DNA of 64,000 nucleotides from assembly GCA_949361645.1 (NCBI GenBank), contig OX442430.1, positions 6,942,081-7,006,080 on the forward strand. The letters run 5' to 3'. The stretch comes from Spongilla lacustris. Lineage: Eukaryota > Porifera > Demospongiae > Spongillida > Spongillidae. Below, piece by piece: positions 12,853 through 24,669 of the stretch. The translations under genes and the position numbers were made by a program. Each line of letters opens with the position of its first letter. The stretch's first letter is position 1. The notes beneath the pieces were generated by a model that saw only the letters and a program-made list of their open reading frames with translations, was not told the origin of the DNA and searched no databases.

Positions 12853-14004
12853 CTAATACAGAAGAGCCTTAATTTCATCCAGCAAGTTGGATATCCCATC
12901 ACTACACTTTGCATCCACTGCCAGTGACCCATCTCCCTGCACATGACTTCACCAGAAGACAGACGTGTTGGTTGGCAACAGATGAGCCATGGAGAGAAGC
13001 ACTGTTCTCAATTTGTTCCAACACCACCAGATGCAGTCCTCCAGCAATGGCCACCAGGGCAGAATTATAGTCACTGGTCTTGCTCAGTGCAACCTATAGA
13101 GGTTTGAGAGATGTTCACATTCTAGTACACCTCAGTAATCCCTTCAGCACCATATTGTACACACATATACCCCTCCCCCTTCTCACACCCCCTCATCCTC
13201 AAGAGACAGAGCAAACTCATCACTGAACTAGCAACATATGAGCACAGTGCATTCCTCAAATGCACACTCAGCCACACAACCTGGGGTTCAAGCCTGTAGC
13301 CATGTTCTGAAGTGTTATACAATTCAATACATATACAGCACCCTCCTCCCCCCCCCACACACTTTTCATATCAGGCAACCCACCACACCCACCACCCAGT
13401 AGTTAGGTCCATATTTATTGTTTACCCCCCGGTCCCCATTCCCTGACCTGGCTATAGGCCTGCCCCCCCTCTCACATGCCACACCCCCAAACTACACTAC
13501 TCCCACAGTACCCACAATCTCCTGCAATTCCAAGTCGCTGCTCTGAAGGAACACAGGTAGCTTCTCCACCAACATCCCTCCCACATCCTCCACATCATTG
13601 ACGTTGCCCTGGAAACACAACAATGCCTACACATCACATCATTCATGCACACACATGCATGCACATACAGCAGGGGTACCATATCAGCCCCAAACCAATA
13701 CAATCACCAATCATATAGCACTTTACTTTACAGGCTATTAGATTAAACAGGAACATGAACACTGTATAGTAATGATTACCTCACTTAACCCATAAACCAA
13801 TTACCCCAAAGCCATGTATATTTATATGCAAACCTAACCCTGTATTAACAATTACCTCATTTAACCCCTAAAACACTCCCCCTCATTCATACCTTGGCCT
13901 CACCGTACCTGCATGTTCAGGAGGATGTGGATGGGGACCCGAGGGTGGGCCACATGCTCACAGAACTCCCCTACAATCCAGGCGGCCACATACAGCACCT
14001 CCTT
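12853..14004 (-). pseudogene. AP3D1: AP-3 complex subunit delta (AP3D1) fragments
   Basis: Three minus-strand exon-like pieces. Piece a, 14004-13909 (CAG acceptor, GTACGG donor), encodes KEVLYVAAWIVGEFCEHV, matching the adaptin solenoid motif of AP-3 delta. Piece b, 13608-13512, encodes VEKLPVFLQSSDLELQEIV, again AP-3 delta-like. Piece c, 13093-12853, encodes SASLHGSSVANQHVCLLVK and ends CSDGISNLLDEIKALLY then stop, like the AP-3 delta C-terminus. The long hinge/ear region expected between b and c is absent, b and c do not join in phase, and c needs a one-base shift near 12948. AP-3 delta is the large subunit of the endosomal AP-3 adaptor. I infer a partial, decayed duplicate; an intact gene with unusual introns is less likely. 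Confidence 0.6.
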
Positions 14005-14149
14005 CTGACTGCCACCAGTGAAGAGGTGAGTGGTGTTCAAAATGGCAAGCTATTGAAAATATTCTTATTGACACTTGCAATCATTAAGTACATACATGTA
14101 ACTAATAGCAGCCATACACAGAAGGTGAACATCTGAGAGCCAACAGCAC

Positions 14150-16046
14150 ACACATACATGTACATGTACTACACACATACATGTACATGTACTACACACA
14201 TACATGTACATGTACTACACACACATACATGTACATGTACTACACACACACATACATTTACATGTACTACACACACATACATGTACATGTACTACACACA
14301 TACATGTACATGTACTACACACATACATGTACATGTACTACACATACATACATGTACATGTACTACACACACATACATGTACATGTACTACACACATACA
14401 TGTACATGTACTACACACACATACATGTACATGTACTACACACATACATGTACATGTACTACACACACATACATGTACATGTACTACACACACATACATG
14501 TACATGTACTACACATACATACATGTACATGTACTACACACACATACATGTACATGTACTACACACATACATGTACATGTACTACACACACATGCACACA
14601 TATACACATACATGTACATGTACTACACACACATACATGTACATGTACTACACACACATACATGTACATGTACTACACACATACATGTACATGTACTACA
14701 CACATACATGTACATGTACTATACACACATACATGTACATGTACTACACACATACATGTACATGTACTACACACATACATGTACATGTACTACACACATA
14801 CATGTACATGTACTACACATACATACATGTACATGTACTACACACACATACATGTACATGTACTATACACACATGTACATGTACTACACACATACTTTTA
14901 CATGTACTACACACATACATGTACATGTACTATACACACATACATGTACATGTACTATACACACATACATGTACATGTACTACACACATACATGTACATG
15001 TACTACACACATACATGTACATGTACTACACACATGCACACATACAGACACATACATGTACATGTACTACACACACATACATGTACATGTACTATACACA
15101 CATACATGTACATGTACTACATACATACATGTACATGTACTACACACATACATGTACATGTACTACACACACATGCACACATACAGACACATACATGTAC
15201 ATGTACTACACACACATACATGTACATGTACTACACACATACATGTACATGTACTACATACATACATGTACATGTACTACACACATACATGTACATGTAC
15301 TATACACACATACATGCACATGCACTATACACACATACATGTACATGTACTACACATACATACATGTACATGTACTACACACATACATGTACATGTACTA
15401 CACACATACATGTACATGTACTACACATACATACATGTACATGTACTACACACATACATGTACATGTACTACACACATACATGTACATGTACTACACACA
15501 CATACATGTACATGTACTACACACATACATGTACATGTACTACACACATACATGTACATGTACTACACATACATGTACATGTACTACACACATACATGTA
15601 CATGTACTACACATACATACATGTACATGTACTACACACATACATGTACATGTACTACACACACATACATGTACATGTACTACACACATACATGTACATG
15701 TACTACACACACATACATGTACATGTACTACACACATACATGTACATGTACTACACACATACATGTACATGTACTACACACATACATGTACATGTACTAC
15801 ACACATACATGTACATGTACTACACACATACATGTACATGTACTACACACATACATGTACATGTACTACACACATACATGTACATGTACTACACACATAC
15901 ATGTACATGTACTACACACATACATGTACATGTACTACACACATACATGTACATGTACTACACACATACATGTACATGTACTACACACATACATGTACAT
16001 GTACTACACACATACATGTACATGTACTACACACACATGCACACAT
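14150..16046. repeat. 1.9-kb minisatellite, 23/25-bp unit rich in ACATGTACATGTACT
   Basis: About 80 head-to-tail copies of a 23-bp unit (ACATACATGTACATGTACTA plus CAC), with 25-bp variants carrying an extra CA and occasional interruptions by TGCACACATACAGACACA. Each unit contains the self-complementary core TGTACATGTACA. Because the unit length is not a multiple of three and has no stop in any plus frame, all three plus frames stay open for 640-815 codons. These give Tyr/Met/His/Thr/Cys-rich repeats that I regard as spurious. Confidence 0.95.
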
Positions 16047-16163
16047 ACACACACAGTCACATGTACACATACCATACAAGGTGCACTAATAGATCATGTA
16101 CACACATATCAACCACACAAATGCATAAGTCATATACAATTTTCGCATACACATACACATATA

Positions 16164-16424
16164 CCGTAGAGTACCGCGAGATATCCCCCCCCCCTCCGCC
16201 CCCACCAAAAAAAAATGGCCCATGTTTAAACGAGCGTATCGACGTAATCATGAACGCAGCTGCTTGCTATTCTTTAAAATCCTGTTGGAGTACCAGTTCT
16301 TTCCTGGAATTTAGAAATAGGTACGCGGAAGCGTTAACGAGTACGAAGATACGCTCGTTTAAACACGGACCGTTTTTTTTAGGTGGGGGCGGAGGGGGGG
16401 GGGATATATCGCGGTACTCTACGG
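16164..16424. mobile_element. MITE with poly-C/poly-G inverted ends (copy 1)
   Basis: The inverted repeats of about 90 bp begin CCGTAGAGTACCGCGA and continue through a C run, CTCCGCCCCCACC, an A run and GTTTAAACGAGCGTATC; the right arm is the complement. The interior includes TCCTGTTGGAGTACCAG. Related copies are at 16892 (partial) and 18796. Confidence 0.8.
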
Positions 16425-16891
16425 GTATGTACAAGCTCACACACACAATAGTAAGAAATAACAGTACCACATGTGCAAGTTTTTGTGAAGAGGAGAAGAT
16501 AATTCATTCTCCAGTATCCCATCACTGTGATGCTCCTGAAGTAACCATGGCAACATTCACACCACAGGTTGTTTGGGGGGCCAGGGTTGTCTATCTTCAT
16601 CTCAGCCACAGGAAACACCTTCCCCACAGCACCACTCTTGTGGTTCCCTAGGGGAGGGGCCACAAATATGGTTGTAAGACCACCACAATGGGTGACCATT
16701 GGTCACTCATATATCCAATGCATGCAGCCCCAAATTTTGGAGGGCACAGTGCACCATAGCAACCTATTGGGCTAGGAGCCATGCATAGCAGTCAGGTGGT
16801 GGTCTGGTTCCAGCCATCACAGAGACCAACAGCCTCCTTGACACAAGTGGTGTTGCCATCAGAAAGAACATTACAGTGTTAAGGTTTTATA
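16425..16891. other. Intergenic; possible isolated minus-strand exon
   Basis: On the minus strand, 16650-16545 reads GNHKSGAVGKVFPVAEMKID followed by NPGPPNNLWCE between an AG and a GT. I do not recognise it. It could be a stray exon or chance; nothing else is seen. Confidence 0.2.
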
Positions 16892-16993
16892 CCATAGAGT
16901 ACGTGTACTAAGCCCCTCCCCCCCCCCCCCCCCCCCCCCACCAAAAGGCTCATGTTTAAATGAGCGTATCATCGTAGTCATTAATGCTAGCAT
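16892..16993. mobile_element. Partial copy of the poly-C MITE (copy 2)
   Basis: Only one end is present: CCATAGAGTAC, a long C run (about 16917-16939), CACCAAAAGG and GTTTAAATGAGCGTATCATC. Sequence similarity to copy 1 stops near 16993. Confidence 0.6.
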
Positions 16994-17296
16994 TGTAGCA
17001 GAGCATTAATTAGAACTTTGTAATTAGAACCATAATCACTTTGTGTGTGTATTGGTATATATATGGCAAAGTGATTGTGAAGATTATTAATGTGGTTATT
17101 AGACTCCACTGCATGCACATGTGTGCCTGTTTCAGCAGTTCAGGAAAGAAATGGTACTAACAGCAGGCAACAATACTAGGACAATAAAACTTTAGAGTGT
17201 TTTAAGGTTTTATACTGCCATGGATAAGCTCCAGGAAGTGATCACATGGCAACCACTGTGCAGTAGGTGGTACCCCCATACCTCAAACCCCTTGGA

Positions 17297-17421
17297 CAGT
17301 GGAACATGTCTAAAGTGGTTACCTCAGGGCCAAACATAAATGGTACCATGACTTTAGTTAGGTGGCCAGTATGCAGAGGTGACCAGCCAACTCAGATGAC
17401 CATTAATGGCAGGTTCCAATG
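17297..17421. mobile_element. Short Tc1/mariner-like MITE (CAGTGGAACATG ends)
   Basis: The left end is CAGTGGAACATGTCTAAAG and the right end GGCAGGTTCCAATG followed by TA. The interior CCAAACATAAATGG and GAGGTGACCAGCCAACTCAG recur, inverted, at 18003-18147. Confidence 0.6.
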
Positions 17422-18002
17422 TACCTGTAAACCAGCACACCCATTACATACATGCTCACCTGGAGATGAAGCAGTCTGGGGACCAGACATTCCATATATC
17501 AGCATATCAAAGTGGAGGAAGAAATCCAGAACCTCCCTAGAGATGGGGGCAGCAGCTGAACCATACAGTAGTACAAACCCCCCCATTAAGGGCAGGACAC
17601 ACCAGACACTGTTAGAACACCCCCTCCCTCCCCCCCCCCTCCCTCACCAAGTACTTTATAAAACAGAGAACAGTGCACACACAGGCCTCTACTAAAGAGC
17701 GGGGCCTATGTCCCTACATTTCCCTCAGCCTTGGAACAGCTGTCAGACAGCCTTGAAACAGTTGAGTACTTTTGGTACATTTACATTCTAGCAATACTCC
17801 CTGGTTCAAGTGTGCCTGTTCATAAACCCAACACAGACTTATATACAAATCAAACTCTTCATGACATCACTATAATTGCATTCCTCATGGCATATGTAAA
17901 ACTAGCCCATAGTGGTGAGGTTGGACCACACACCAGTGGACACACTGTTATAAACAAAACTATTGGATGCAGTGTGTGCTGGTAAATGGCAAACCAAACT
18001 AA

Positions 18003-18147
18003 TGCCAAACATGAATGGTCACCTGAGTTGGCAGGTCACCTCTGAACACAGGCCACATCACTAAAATCATAAGTATGTGGTTTTGACCTGTGTGCAAAGA
18101 TCATTTATGTTTGGTCCAAAGGTGACCCCTTTAGACAGGTTCCACTG
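18003..18147. mobile_element. Second copy of the CAGTGGAACC MITE, opposite orientation
   Basis: Read on the minus strand it begins CAGTGGAACCTGTCTAAAG after TA and matches the 17297-17421 element through CCAAACATAAATG and TGACCTGCCAACTCAGG. It is truncated at the other end. The two copies lie as inverted repeats about 580 bp apart. Confidence 0.6.
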
Positions 18148-18393
18148 TACTTGTATACACTGTGTAATATGTGCAGTGTCCCATATGTTGTGAGCTAGTC
18201 ACCTAATATGCCAGCTGCTATAACCATAATCATCATTACATCCCCCCCCCCCAGGTATAAAAACCTGCCCCATTTGGTATTTTACCATTCTGCTACTTTG
18301 AGCAGCAAAAGGATTCAAAGTTAAGGACTTACATGTACATCGTGAAATGACACTTCTCACAAAAATTTTTAATAAATAAAAACTATTACACAA

Positions 18394-18397
<4 letters not shown>

Positions 18398-18452
<55 letters not shown>
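18398..18452. repeat. (CA)n microsatellite
   Basis: A CA run with one TA interruption near its start. Confidence 0.93.
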
Positions 18453-18454
<2 letters not shown>

Positions 18455-18795
18455 CTGCCATGTGTTAAACATCAGGACACTCACCCCATGCAATCCAGAC
18501 TGATGACTGATTCAGAATTGATTCAGGACCATACATGCCCACAGAAGCATGCATGATAAAGGTAAGCAATACCTACCTTACTTCTCCCCACAACAAATCC
18601 TTTAAATGGGCCACATGTTTGACTGTACTGCAACTCAATTCTTTCCTTGAATATTTCTCCCAGACATGAGGCACGCCCACAAAACAAGCTCCTGGTGATA
18701 GTATGATAAGTGGTTAGGGGATATGGCTATGAATATGAACTGATATTCCATGGTGTCTCAGAAACCATTGAATCCTTAGGTATGTGTCTTATGTA

Positions 18796-19066
18796 CCATA
18801 GAGTACTGCGATATATCCCCCCCCCCTTCCCCCCGATATATATCCCCCCTTATATATCCCCCGTGTAGCGGCTGTGTTTAAACGAGCATATCTTTGTAAT
18901 CGAGAGTGCTTCCGCTTACCTGTTTATACATTTCAGGAAAGAACTGGTACTCCAACAGGATTTTAAAGAATAGCATGCAGCTGCGTGCATGATTATGTCG
19001 ATACACTCGTTTAAACACAGTTCTTTTTTGGTGGGGGCAGAGGGGGGTATCTGGTGGTACTTTATG
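18796..19066. mobile_element. MITE with poly-C/poly-G inverted ends (copy 3, inverted)
   Basis: It starts CCATAGAGTACTGCGATATA with a C run and ends GTGGTACTTTATG. The interior TGGTACTCCAACAGGATT and ATTATGTCGATAC is the reverse complement of copy 1's interior, so this copy lies the other way round. Confidence 0.75.
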
Positions 19067-21641
19067 ACCAGTGCATGTTTTTTTTAGTAGCAAAGATGTA
19101 CTGATACAATGTAAGGTTTTGTTGATACATGCATTGTATGTTTATATGATATTCATAAGCCATGAAACTATACTCCCATACACGTCACCTTGCTACTGAT
19201 GGCTAGCTTGCCTTTAAATTACATGTGCATGTACTACATGTACACATATGAACAGGCATCCCATGAACATATCTTAGACTATATGTACATTATGTAGATC
19301 CAGCTTTAATCAGTGTCCCACACTGAGCTGGCATATCATGGTCTACCCTCTCACACTGGACCATGGGGGTAAGGTGGGAACATGGTATGGTATGTATATA
19401 TGGGAATTTATTAGGAGGTGTGATTATGATTGAACACTACAGCAGACCACTTTGTGACCCTTGGCAGATTTTCTACTTTAGGCATTTGTGAGTAATTCTG
19501 GTAGGTACTGTACACCTAGATCTACATGTAATATGACAAGGGGGAGGGGGTGGAGTTTCACCTTCATCCAATGTTCTTTCCCATGCATATACATCTACAT
19601 GTGAGGTTAACTAAGAGGTCTGGGGACCATAGGCAGATGATATTTCGGATGCAGCAGGTTAGAAGTGATAACTTGATATGGCAAATGCTGCTATAGAGAT
19701 GTTCAGTGGAAAGGAGGGGGAGGAGGCAGCCTAATTACAGAAACATTAGAGGTGATAGCCCACATGTTCATTCCTTATATCCTTCAGGTCTCCTCAAGAA
19801 GGTACCACAGCTGTACTTGGGGAGCTCCTCTACAGCTTCATACAACTTCATACACAAGACTCTCCAGGAGTTCCTAACTGCATGGCATGTTTCATCTCTA
19901 CCTTCATTGGAACAGAGGGCCTTTGTGCGAGATGCCCTCACCAATCCCAACATGGTTATGACTGTATGGTTCATGGCAGGTCTTACCAAGTTCCAGACAT
20001 CACCTGAGGATGTTGGTGGCTTTGCAGACATTGTGATTTCATTGGAGACTGGTTATAAAGGGAGGTTGATAGAAAACCTTCATTGAATGTTTGAAACTCA
20101 GAACCCTGCCTTCATTCAGAGGTTGATGGGAACTAAGGAGCAAACATATGACTGTTCAGATACTCGTCTCAATCCATTTGATCTGTATGTGCTGGGGTAC
20201 TGCATTGCAAACAGCTCCACATTGTGGACAGTGAACTTAGAAGGGTCAATGTCTGATGAGTGTATAAGAATGATGTTCTTGGTTGAGGATGGAAAAGCAT
20301 TCCATCATATCAAAACCTTGAGCGTACAGGGGAATGACATATCAATTTCCAGTGCATCCCTTTTAGGTGAGTTACTTTTGTACTGAATAATATACATGTA
20401 TGTGCTATACACTGCAAGCAAAGGATTACTTGATAGGTCCATTTAGGAGGTAGATGTGCATGTAATAGGTCACCCTGGACAATGGTATGGAACCATGTAC
20501 TTATACACACAAGTCCCCAGGCCATACATTCAGTTTCTACATGTAAGGACAACATCAGTCACTGGAGCGACCATGGTCAGCCCACTTTAGCAGTATCATC
20601 TGTGCATGAAATATGTTAGAGAATGGAAAGCCACACCTACCTAGAGCTTGTCCCAAAGGTTAGACTGTATGGAAATAAGCGAATTATTTATGGCCTCACT
20701 ACAGAGATTGGAGATACAGCATGCTATCCTGCCCCCCCCCCACCCTTCCAGAAATGCTGGGGGTGCCATGGAGATACAGCATGCTATGCTACACTGGGGA
20801 GGAAGCCTAGCCCCCTCCCCAGGCTGGTGATAAAAAGCTTACTTGGTCTGCTAACACACATACAGCATATGGTACCAGAGGTTTGAGGAGGCCAGGGTCA
20901 TGCAACAATAGTTCCCTTTTGTTCTCTGATGACATTGGAGGGCAAGTGGTCAGGTACCAGCCTGCCTGTGTTGCCATGGTACCCACCATCCATCCTAGGA
21001 CACACTAATACAACACATGACATACATGTATACACCTACACACACATGATGGATGTACATATGCATCACTCAGACATGTATGTGGGACTCATGTGTCAAT
21101 TACACTGTAATTCAGAACTTGATATTTAATGGTCAGTCTGTGTTGCCATAGTATACATACCTACATGATACATTTACAACATGCACATTACACTGGTCCC
21201 AAAGTGGACACAATGGTAATATTGGCACCTTCATAACTTATGGTACGTGCTCATTTGATTTTGACGCCGCAGGAGAAGGGGGAGGAAGCCTAGCCCCCTC
21301 CCCAGGCCCAACCCACCACTGCATATATTGTGCTGCTATATCATATGTTATGTAATGAGCCATGTCAGAGTGTTTGTGTCCCTCTTCACACAGGTATGAT
21401 GTTGAAGAAGAATAATACTCTTAAGAAACTGGACCTTGCGAGATGTAGACTGCAACCACAGGGATTAGAAGAAGTGTTCAAAGGTGTCCAAGTCAATACC
21501 AAGTTAGAAACCCTACATCTGTCTCATAACTTCATTGATGCCAAGAGAGCATCATGTCTTGGTAAGAATGCATGTACTGGAAGGTGGCCTTCCTAACATA
21601 CCTCCCCACTTTATTTAGCATCCCAAAATAATAATATTGGA

Positions 21642-21663
21642 GGGGGGGGGGGGGGGGGGGGGG
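21642..21663. repeat. poly-G run (22 G)
   Basis: A G run in the gene B intron, equivalent to GGAGGGGGAGGGGCAGAG in the gene A introns (near 2868 and 7778). The same site has expanded here. Confidence 0.95.
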
Positions 21664-22936
21664 CAGTGTGCTGTGTATGGCACATGTGGGTGTGGTCATG
21701 TACACCTGGAGGTTAAACATTGTAGGCTGTAATCCCTTTAAATAGGTGGGAGGGGGAGGGGGGGCCTCGCATTTGGCCAAGTACGCATGTACAAATATAG
21801 TGGGGAAGGGGTCCCCATCACGACAAACACTCCTATTGGGCCAAATTCAAATGCGCCCAAGCATTCAGCCAAACATGCTACTATGGAGAGGGAGTGGGGT
21901 AGCCTCATTGGACTACTGCAACGTTACATACATGTATCGCTGAATTATTTTAGCATGGGAGCCCCTCGGTCCTGACGTACTCTATGCCTATATGTAAGAA
22001 TCACTACAAGTTCAGAATGGTTAAATGATTTTCCTGCTCAATTCTTAGCACACCTTGCCATTCAAACGAATAACTATTAAAACTACATGTACATGTACAG
22101 GACTCCTTCAAATACACCAATTTCAAGTATACATGTATTACAGAGATGTGTCAGTTAAATATAAACAAATTGGAAGCGTAATTTGTTTAGAGGTTATGAC
22201 AGTTGTAATTTTATTATACCATTTTAGATGTTCCATAATAGAGGTTAGTCAAATGGTTAACTGAAGACAGTGGCCTGAAAGGTGGTGCCCAAATAGGCCA
22301 AGTCCTGTAAAAGGGGGCGTGGTCAGCAGGTGGGGGTAGGTCAGCTTACGCCGTGCATAGGGAGCACTGGATCTTAACCCCAACACCCCCACCAAACCCT
22401 ATCTAGGTAGCTGGGCCACAATAGAGGGAGCATGGACCGTGGTCAGACCAAGATGACCATGAAAGGCCCCTCCCCTTGGAGGTCCATTAACATGAAAGCA
22501 CATACATGTACATGCTATGTGCATACCTCAGAGTTGCAAATTCAAATATTGCTTTTGACTTGGGCAGAACATGTCTCTATGGCAACTCAGCTATAGTTAT
22601 GAATAATATTTTCTACATGTGTGGTCATGTCTTGGGTGAATTGGGGGGGGTTGTACACCATGCCCTATTGGTTGCCTGCACCATTGTGGGGCATATGGGG
22701 TGTGGACCCTGGGCTAGCAAAAGTCCTTGCCTCAGCTGTGTGACCCCACCTCAAGGTGTTAGCCCCAGGGTTAGGGTAGCCATGTGTTGAGCAGTGACAT
22801 ACAAAACAGCAAATGAGCTACACAATACAATAGTGAGAGTGCACACACTCCAATATACATTTACAATGAAAAGAACATACAGGCAGATACAGAGTGTGGT
22901 GGGAGGGTGATTACTAAGACTTGACAGCCAGCAGTG

Positions 22937-23139
22937 CAGGGGCGGATACAGGGGGGGGGGGGGGGGGGGTTGGGGGTTGCAACCCCCCCTTTTGTCCGAA
23001 TTCCTTTTTTTTGCACCCCCCCCCCCCCCCCCCCCCCCCGCCCGCTCGTAGAATCGGCCGAAAGCGGACAGCACCCCCCCCCCCCTGCTCGTCTTATTAT
23101 TGATTAACAACCTTGTCTGAAACCCTGTATCCGCCCCTG
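22937..23139. mobile_element. 203-bp hAT-like MITE
   Basis: The ends are CAGGGGCGGATACAGGG and its complement CCCTGTATCCGCCCCTG, flanked by GCAGTG on both sides (partly overlapping the terminus). The interior is dominated by G and C homopolymers. It is absent from the equivalent gene A intron. Confidence 0.7.
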
Positions 23140-24344
23140 CAGTGACTGAGAAGGGGAAGGGTTGTGTGTAGTGGGCTTGTTGCATGCTGAAGGGGCACCA
23201 TGGGCACATCTGATCTGAGATGATAGGAAATGGGCTTAGCCTGAATATGCAATAGGGGATTGCAGTTGGTTGAGCCCTCTGATGTGGTGTTTCCACCAAA
23301 CAGTACTTTAATATTATAAATCTTACATTGAAGTGTTGGGGGTGGGTACTAGCAAGACTGTCTTTTGCAATCCTCAAAGTTGATGGACCTCTGCCTGAGG
23401 GGTTCTAGGAGAAGTACAACAGGAATGGATGACAGAGCAGGGTTGCTCTTTGTAAACTTATTATCATTATTGGATAATGTGTTTATTATTTCTTGTGTTG
23501 TTGTATGGTGATAATACATGTATGTGTATGTACATGTAGTTATGATTATTTATATCTTGTTATTATCATTATTGGTACATATCCAGCAACTGTACTCAAA
23601 CATAACACCACACTGTCTGAGTTAAGGTTGTGGGGGTGTGGTCTTGAGGATGAAGCCATATATGAGCTATGTGGAGGGCTAAAGTGGTATAGAGTGAAGA
23701 CACTGTACCTTGAGGGCAATCCATTTGGAGAACAAGGAGCCAAAAGCCTAGCTGATGTTATCAAGGATAACACAACATTGGAGGAGCTGGGTATGAATGG
23801 ATGTGGTAATGTATCATACGGTGGTATGCAGTATCTGATGGGTGCCATGAAGTCTAACACAACACTGAAGATGTTGACATTGTATGATAAGCATAAACAT
23901 TTAGTACCACCAGAACTGGTTAGTAGAGTGAGATATTCTTAGTACAGTGTAGGTAGAGTGTAATATTGTATAGCTGGTCATTCATGTCCTTGTATTGGTT
24001 TTTGTAGCAAAATCAAATGGCTTTGGAGACAATCTGGTGGGGAGGAGGGAAGGTGGAACCATGGCTGTTTGTGACCAGCCAGAATGGGGCTGGGGTTGGC
24101 TAACCCTCGATCCCCCTCCCCCTAAATATAGGACCTCATAATGTCATGAATAGTATAATGTTACAGTGGTACATGTAGTATATCTGCTGACCCTCAGTGA
24201 GGGAGAGCTGAAGCACTACAGAGATTGCTTGTAAGAGCTAGTTGAACTGCATAACAAATATGATGACATCATGATCTCTACACTAGCCTGTCAATGGATT
24301 CTACCAACCTTGGTGGGACCTAAGTTAAGTAGTCCTTGTGACTG

Positions 24345-24350
24345 AATAAA
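24345..24350 (+). terminator. Candidate poly(A) signal of gene B
   Basis: AATAAA about 400 bp after the gene B stop codon, followed by TTTCTGGACC. It is the only canonical signal seen before the next gene. Confidence 0.4.
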
Positions 24351-24669
24351 TTTCTGGACCTAGTTGTACATGTACAAGATTATTTTAAATTTGGTGATGT
24401 TGCTAAATGTATTCATGACATTATAGGACCTTGTTGCATAGGTCCTGACATGTGCTGGTATCAAAAACAGCAAAAATTCTATATCAAGGAATCCCCAAGG
24501 ATGCACGTAATTAAGAGACCAAGGTGATCTCAATTTATGCATATGCCACTGGCTATTGATTAGCATGCTTGGGGTAGGCGATAACATTAGTAGGAAGTAA
24601 AAAAAGGTTTGATAAGCAAAACTGATTCCTAACACAACAAATTGGCCCAAGCAAGTACATGATGTTGCT

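Larger units (their letters stand above)
19788..23942 (+). pseudogene. Second NLR-type gene (gene B), damaged
   Basis: Three exons join in phase 1. 19788-20366 encodes the region after the NACHT core (YNFIHKTLQEFLTAWHVSS, then VWFMAGLTKFQT, then LNPFDLYVLGYCIANSSTLW), which is typical of animal NLRs. 21394-21561 encodes two LRRs, and 23587-23942 is the C-terminal exon ending VPPELVSRVRYS. The first exon has an in-frame TGA at 20084-20086, where sister proteins would have a sense codon before FETQNP. No NACHT P-loop exon is visible between 14 kb and 19.8 kb, where AP3D1 scraps and MITEs lie. This looks like a 3' duplicate of gene A's locus without its 5' half. Readthrough or a base error at the TGA cannot be excluded. 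Confidence 0.65.

Noticed and set aside
14150..16046. CRISPR-like array (short regular repeats)
   Set aside because: No unique spacers; the units are contiguous, and the genome is clearly eukaryotic.
14158..16651. Three long plus-strand ORFs (643, 662, 815 codons) rich in Tyr/Met/His/Thr/Cys
   Set aside because: They are the three frames of one minisatellite whose unit has no stop codon; no start context, splice signal or protein-like composition.
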